Shown here piece by piece: positions 39,611-43,924 of a stretch of 43,924 nucleotides of DNA. Below the pieces are notes generated by a model that saw nothing but the letters and a program-made list of their open reading frames with translations, did no database searches and had not been told where the DNA came from. How positions within the stretch are numbered: position 1 is the stretch's first letter; every line of letters begins with the position of its first letter. The position numbers and the translations under genes are program-made. Origin of the DNA: Rodentolepis nana (taxonomy: Eukaryota; Platyhelminthes; Cestoda; Cyclophyllidea; Hymenolepididae); contig UZAE01000065.1 of the NCBI GenBank assembly GCA_900617975.1, positions 1-43,924 of the forward strand. The letters run 5' to 3'.

Positions 39611-42600
39611 GTATGCGGCGGTGTTTGGTTCGTAATAAATCAATGTTCTTTTATGGTGCAAATAAAATTTTCTATAATTTTTTTTAATTTTATATGTTTG
39701 GGTGTGTATTGATTTTGATTACTGAATCCAACCTTTCTTAGCGTCTGACATTGGAAGCGTGATCATTAGAAAATGTTATAAACGCTTTTAATACTTTGAA
39801 ATTTTATTCGCCGTCAATCACAGTTTTTGAGCGCTTTGGACTAATATTTAAATACAGTTCTTGTATTTTTAGACGAGATTTCAAGAGTCATATCAGTTGT
39901 AAATGATTTATCTACATCTAATGAACGAGCCACTTTCTATTCAATCAGTGAACATCTTCCCACCGACCTTCCTTCAGACCATCTTCAGGAAATTTTAGAC
40001 GAAGCTGTCTCTCGAGGTTCAATCTTGAAGAATAACGAAGATGGCTCTTATCAACCGACACGTGCACTCAGACCTCACAGACAATCTTTTCCAGCATTAA
40101 CACCTCGCTTAACTTTTCCATCGGAGACTCATGCTGTCAAGCGGCATAATTCAAAGAGGTTGACGATGATTTCCCTTAATACCAATTTTGGTCCGATGAG
40201 CACTCATTGCAGTTACTGTCTTGGGGATATTAACAATAATGTGAAGCATGGAGGCACTCCTGAGGACATGGTCATTTGTTGGAAATGTGGATTGTCCGGT
40301 ATGATTTTTTGGCATTTAATCGGTTGCTCAAAAATGTTAGATCCGTATTAGCTTATAGTTAATGCTGCTACGAAAGAGGAATACCATTTCACTCACTATG
40401 GTGCTTTTAAACATGCAGAAACTCAGCAATTTTTCAATTTGGTAAAATTAATCCGGAATTGGAAAGAAGATGAGGGTTCACATTTTTCTGACCACAAAAT
40501 TCAAGATTTTAAATTTTCCAAATTATTTGAGTTTACATTTTCGTCCGCTATCTATATTGACGACATTGAAAGTGCATGGTGACCTTATGTTTCGATAATA
40601 ATATATCCGTTCATTGCTATGCATTGTCCAAATTTCACTGCCTTTCTAATTAAACTTCTACTATTTTTTTATTTTAATTATCGTATTTTTGTGGACACTT
40701 ATTTGCTTTCACTTTTTTCTGTTTGAAATTTCGCTCTTAAGTTTTTTTGAGATTTTTTTGCAGTAATTATTGAAGGCTTCCTCCCGAATTATTTTGACTT
40801 GATTTAATTTTCCTAGTATTTAGCTTTTAGTTTTAATTTGTTCGGTGGGTTATTGTTTTGTTGACAAGCCTCAGTGCTTGGCTAGACAACAAGGTTTATC
40901 AATCATCTTTAGCCGGCTTGTAAATAATCGGGGTGTTTCATTAAAAGTAAAGTGGGAATACACATAAATGATTGCTTCTATTAAAATGAACTTGACTAGT
41001 TTTTTTTAGCGAGGAGAGACAGGTCTAACCGAAGACTTTGTTTTTATTACGGTATTTGCCAAAACTTGGCGTTTGGTATCTCGAAAGAAGGCGTTTGATA
41101 GTCGATCAAAGTTGAAATTTCTACATTGATTTTCAAAACAAATATTGAATTAAATAATGTAGTCCATAAATGTTGCGTTTTATGTCATCTGATAAAGTAA
41201 CATTGCCGTTAAGTTGTTATATTGTGGTTCTCCTCCTACATCAATATCTGTAGTTTATCACCAAAACTTGTTTTAACATTTAAAATCGAAACTTTACAAT
41301 TTCGTCTTTTTTCCTTACAGCTCACATATCTTGTCAGGCTCTTACTGCTGAAATTGGTGAGCGTCTGAAGCGAATTCGTTGGAACTGTATGAGTTGCAAA
41401 CGCTGTGCTATTTGTTCTCAAAATCCCTCCGGTGGTCAAAAACCAGTATCCGCTGATGACCAGAACTCAGATTTACTTCTCTGCGACAACTGCGATCGAG
41501 GCTACCACCTCGAATGTGTTGAACCGGGACTGTCTCAACCGCCCGAGGGTGAATGGATCTGTCCGATCTGCAGGGTACATCCGGATGGATTTCCCCAGTC
41601 AGATATTGATCCCTCACTCGATTCTCGACTCCAGACAGCCGCTACAGTGGATAAACTAACTCCGGAGGAAATATCTTTTATTGATAATACTCTTAAAGGT
41701 CGATTTCTTCCCAAGAGACCTGTTGGCAAACATGCATCTAATTCTTCCAAAAACCTCAAATCTGCACATAAATCAACCATCTCTGAAGAATTTGTTAACG
41801 CTGAAGCTCCGGCTACAATAAAAGGTGTGCTTATGATTTTTGGTGTGGATAATATTTATTCCAACGTATCCGTGGTGTTTATTTGACTTCTGGAAGCACT
41901 TTACTGTAGTATTTAATGCTTTTAAAGTTCATTATTCGTGGTTTAATCCTTACCTTTTCTGGATGAGTTCGCGTTTTGCAATAATTAGAGCTTGATGACC
42001 AGTCGATATGATTATCACTTTGAATCTTGATTGTCTCCGTATGGCTACATACAGTTGTCAAATGAAACTAGCAAAGCTGCTTTAAACCCAAAGGAGATCG
42101 CTTGTGTGAGAATTAGACATAACGTCAAACTGGAAACAGCATGAGCTGTATCGTAGGTAGAGAACAAGTCAGAAAATTTTAGAGTGCTACTTACGAAAGA
42201 ATAAAGTGCAACGAGAACGATCACGTGTACTTAAAGGTATAATCAATAGACGGTTATTAAGCGAGATTGGGTCAATGAGGGACACATAGGAGGTCATTTA
42301 AAAGCCTAAAATGAGTGTCAAAGGCTAATTGAAAATGAGGTGTTTTCAGGGCTTCAAGCTTTTACGTACCTCGTCATAAACAAGGTAGAAAGTGATGCAT
42401 GGTAAAAATTAATGCTTATGGATATTAGGCTGGAAACCTAAATGGGTGGAATCAAGGGTTGTTAGTTGTATGGGCTTGACTAATTAAAACGAATAGATGA
42501 CCTTATTAAACGAAAAAATTTCATTTATTTGAAATTGGATTCTAGATCATGAAACATTGGTCATTACCCGAGATGCTCCGTCTCTAACTTATCTATCTCC

Positions 42601-43236
42601 CTGATTCATTTTCTCAGTCCTTATCCATTATATAAAATTCGAAGCTTATGGTCGCTTCTCGATGCCCCTTAAACAGTGAAAAAAAACTTGACATTGATTG
42701 GTCATTTCAATAGAGAAGTGGCTTAGTGGACGACCTGATCTGATTGCTTACGCATATCAGAATTATTCGCGAAGCTTCTGCCACAGTTTCCAACCACTAT
42801 TTTTTTTGCCCTGATGAGATTATTAAACTATCTTCGACCTTCCTTCAATTAGGATGAAATTGAAAAAAATCACGAAAAATCTACGAATTATCTATTTCGC
42901 TATAGTGGAAATAATGACGACAAAAATTTATTTTCTTTCTCTTTTTTGTTTAAGATCCGCCTTCTCCAGTTGGAGTACTCAGTGATGAGGATCGGGTGGA
43001 CTCAATGAGGGATAAACGTATTACACGGCACAGTTCTCGAGTGTCGGAGCATGCCAGAGCAACTCGGTTGTCTGTGTCACGTCGGCGCTCGACTGGTAAC
43101 AGCCCATCTCCCGATGCCTCTCTTCTCTTATCTCCGACTCATAAGCGTAGTCGATTTGGGGGTTTAGAAACCTCCCTTTCTGAAAGTGACCTTACGGAGT
43201 CCTTTGAAACAGCTGAAAACAAAGACATATCGAAAG
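39562..43236 (+). CDS. KAT6: KAT6 (MOZ/MORF)-type histone acetyltransferase, N-terminal part, runs off the window
   Basis: KAT6 proteins are MYST-family lysine acetyltransferases that read histone H3 with an N-terminal winged helix and a double PHD finger. Supported exons: 39873-40298, 41321-41824 and 42955-43236, plus a tentative start exon 39562-39610. Phases close throughout (1 out/2 in at each junction). The order winged helix, PHD1 (CSYC...CWKC...HISC...CMSC), PHD2 (CAIC...CDNCDRGYHLEC...CPIC) is the KAT6A/B order. DPF1-3 and PHF10 share the double PHD but not this winged helix. The last placed exon ends in GTAATT and the MYST catalytic domain is expected to the right of the window. The second winged helix (H15) present between WH1 and the PHDs in vertebrates is not seen. 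The gene is transcribed away from SNX14. Confidence 0.8.
39873..40298 (+). CDS. KAT6: KAT6 exon: winged helix and first half of PHD1
   Basis: A 426-nt exon after TTGTATTTTTAG and before GTATGA. Residues ~1-58 (EISRVISVVNDLS...HLQEILDEAVSRGSILK, then a DGSYQP turn) match the KAT6 N-terminal winged helix, which ends in a V(K/R)xGxILK strand and a Y-containing wing. About 60 polar, basic residues follow. The exon closes with HCSYCLGDI, EDMVICWKCGLS, the first four zinc ligands of PHD1. The frame running on past 40298 is intron read-through. Confidence 0.85.
40299..41320 (+). other. KAT6: KAT6 intron, 1.0 kb, splits PHD1
   Basis: GTATGA to TTACAG. It is T-rich with no repeat or open frame of note. 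Confidence 0.8.
41321..41824 (+). CDS. KAT6: KAT6 exon: PHD1 end, PHD2
   Basis: A 504-nt exon between TTTTCCTTACAG and GTGTGC. It completes PHD1 with AHISCQALTAEIGERLKRIR and WNCMSC. PHD2 follows at once: KRCAICSQN, LLLCDNCDRGYHLECVEPGL and EGEWICPICR. All eight zinc ligands per finger are present across the two exons. The CDxCDRG(Y/F)H motif is that of KAT6/DPF double fingers, which bind acylated H3K14 in known members. The tail is a Lys/Ser-rich linker with KLTPEEISFIDNTLKGRF, a possible short helix. Confidence 0.9.
41825..42954 (+). other. KAT6: KAT6 intron, 1.1 kb
   Basis: GTGTGC to TTTAAG. Nothing else recognised. Confidence 0.75.
42955..43236 (+). CDS. KAT6: KAT6 exon: Ser/Arg-rich linker
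   Basis: A 282-nt exon after CTTTTTTGTTTAAG and before GTAATT. It encodes a low-complexity linker with SPVGVLSDEDRVDSMRDKR, a run of RxSR repeats (LSVSRRRSTGNSPSPD), SPTHKRSRFGG and an acidic SLSESDLTESFETAE. It is probably disordered; KRSR-type clusters could act in nuclear targeting and SP sites in phosphorylation. It corresponds to the variable region between the PHD fingers and the MYST domain. Confidence 0.75.
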
Positions 43237-43592
43237 GTAATTCTAATCACAAGTTGTTTACGCAGTATTGGCCAATATTCATAGCCTTTTCCTCCTATTG
43301 TCTGCGTTTACAATCGATTAATGCTGGATATAGTCCATTTCCGGTTGATCTGAATTATCCCATCTTAGTTGTTTTGATCCTTATTATACTCGTTTTCATG
43401 GGTGGTTATATCTTCAGTCTTGGAATCTATAGTCTAAAATAACTTAATCTCTTTCAAATTCCACTCTGCCTAGCCTCAAATTAGGAGGAATGCATAACAT
43501 GTGATGTGAATTCTTGTGCTAGAGAAATGGAAGTGCTCGTTTGTGTTTTGTTAAAGTGGGCAAATTTATACTTGAAACTGGATGAAGATGGC

Positions 43593-43608
43593 GCGAAGGG
43601 GGGGGGGA
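43593..43608 (+). repeat. Poly-G tract in the KAT6 intron
   Basis: GAAGGGGGGGGGGAG-type run in AT-rich DNA. Confidence 0.85.
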
Positions 43609-43868
43609 GTGATTAAAAGTTGTGAATAGCCATTTAAGTAATTCAAATGGAAGTCTAATAGTGACCTAATTGATCTATTCATTTTTTCCTTGTAAATTTT
43701 CTCTCGTTCTTTCAGTTATTTTTTTTATTTCCCACTTTGTGTGACAATAGGATTTTTTTATTTATCTTCTTACTGCCCTGGTAAGGTAAATTGGGGAAGG
43801 CAATAGGTTTAGCCAGTTTTCATCGTCCTACAGTGTTTTTACGTAGCTCTAGTCTAGACAATTGTTAT

Positions 43869-43924
43869 TATATCAAATGGCAGGCGTTTTGATGGTTATC
43901 ATTAGCCCTTTAGTTGACTTCAGG
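43869..43924 (-). repeat. Dispersed repeat, copy 13 (cut by window end)
   Basis: The last 56 bp match the tail-side end: TATATCAAATGGCAGGCGTT, GATGGTTATCATTAGCCC, then GTTGACTTCAGG. It is inside the KAT6 intron, antisense to the gene, and stops at the window edge. Confidence 0.9.

Noticed and set aside
40299..40351. Continuation of the winged-helix frame after 40298
   Set aside because: Intron read-through: GTATGA donor at 40299, and the PHD1 sequence resumes at 41321 in phase.
42820..42860. CTGATGAG motif, as in hammerhead ribozymes
   Set aside because: No GAAA and partner stem at the right spacing; hammerhead-bearing elements are known in flatworms, so I looked, but found none here.
43237..43442. 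Hydrophobic C-terminal extension of the KAT6 linker frame
   Set aside because: Follows a GT donor at 43237; the membrane-like tail (LVVLILIILVFM) does not fit KAT6 and is AT-rich intron sequence.
1..43924. CRISPR array, operons, rRNA, phage or integrative elements
   Set aside because: The window is intron-bearing animal DNA; repeats are dispersed and diverged, not regularly spaced direct repeats.

Overview
The window is animal nuclear DNA: AT-rich, with intron-split genes, GT-AG splice sites, microsatellites and a dispersed repeat. Base composition (roughly 36% GC by eye), very short exons, and two divergent single-copy animal genes fit a parasitic flatworm. A tapeworm with an AT-rich genome (Hymenolepis type) is my best guess, but the sequence alone does not prove the species.

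Two protein-coding genes are supported, arranged head to head. The minus-strand gene (36857 down to 20102) is a sorting nexin-14 (SNX14) orthologue. I could assemble 18 exons whose splice phases all close, giving about 1012 residues in the order PXA, RGS, PX, nexin-C, with a stop at 20102-20104. The N-terminal membrane-anchor exon(s) are not securely found. A possible 19th, 45-nt exon lies at 20681-20725. The plus-strand gene (39873 to beyond the right edge, start exon possibly at 39562) encodes the N-terminal part of a KAT6 (MOZ/MORF) type histone acetyltransferase: a winged helix, a double PHD finger and a Ser/Arg-rich linker. The catalytic MYST domain would lie outside the window. SNX14 acts at endoplasmic reticulum/lipid contact sites and KAT6 in chromatin, so their adjacency is probably positional rather than functional.

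The left 19 kb holds no convincing gene. It carries nine or ten copies of one roughly 310-bp dispersed, SINE-like repeat (13 copies or fragments in the whole window, two of them inside SNX14 introns). It also holds a decayed Tc1/mariner-like transposase, a small element with short inverted ends around an (AT)n tract, a pair of adjacent palindromes, several homopurine/homopyrimidine tracts and a CpG-dense island just downstream of SNX14. Both ends of the window fall inside copies of the same repeat in the same orientation, which suggests that this is a contig whose assembly stopped at the repeat.

No rRNA, CRISPR array, operon or bacterial-type regulatory feature is present. The most interesting observations are a His/Cys-rich insertion inside the SNX14 RGS domain, a hidden 59-nt SNX14 exon, a KAT6 N-terminus without the second winged helix, and the unnamed repeat family.
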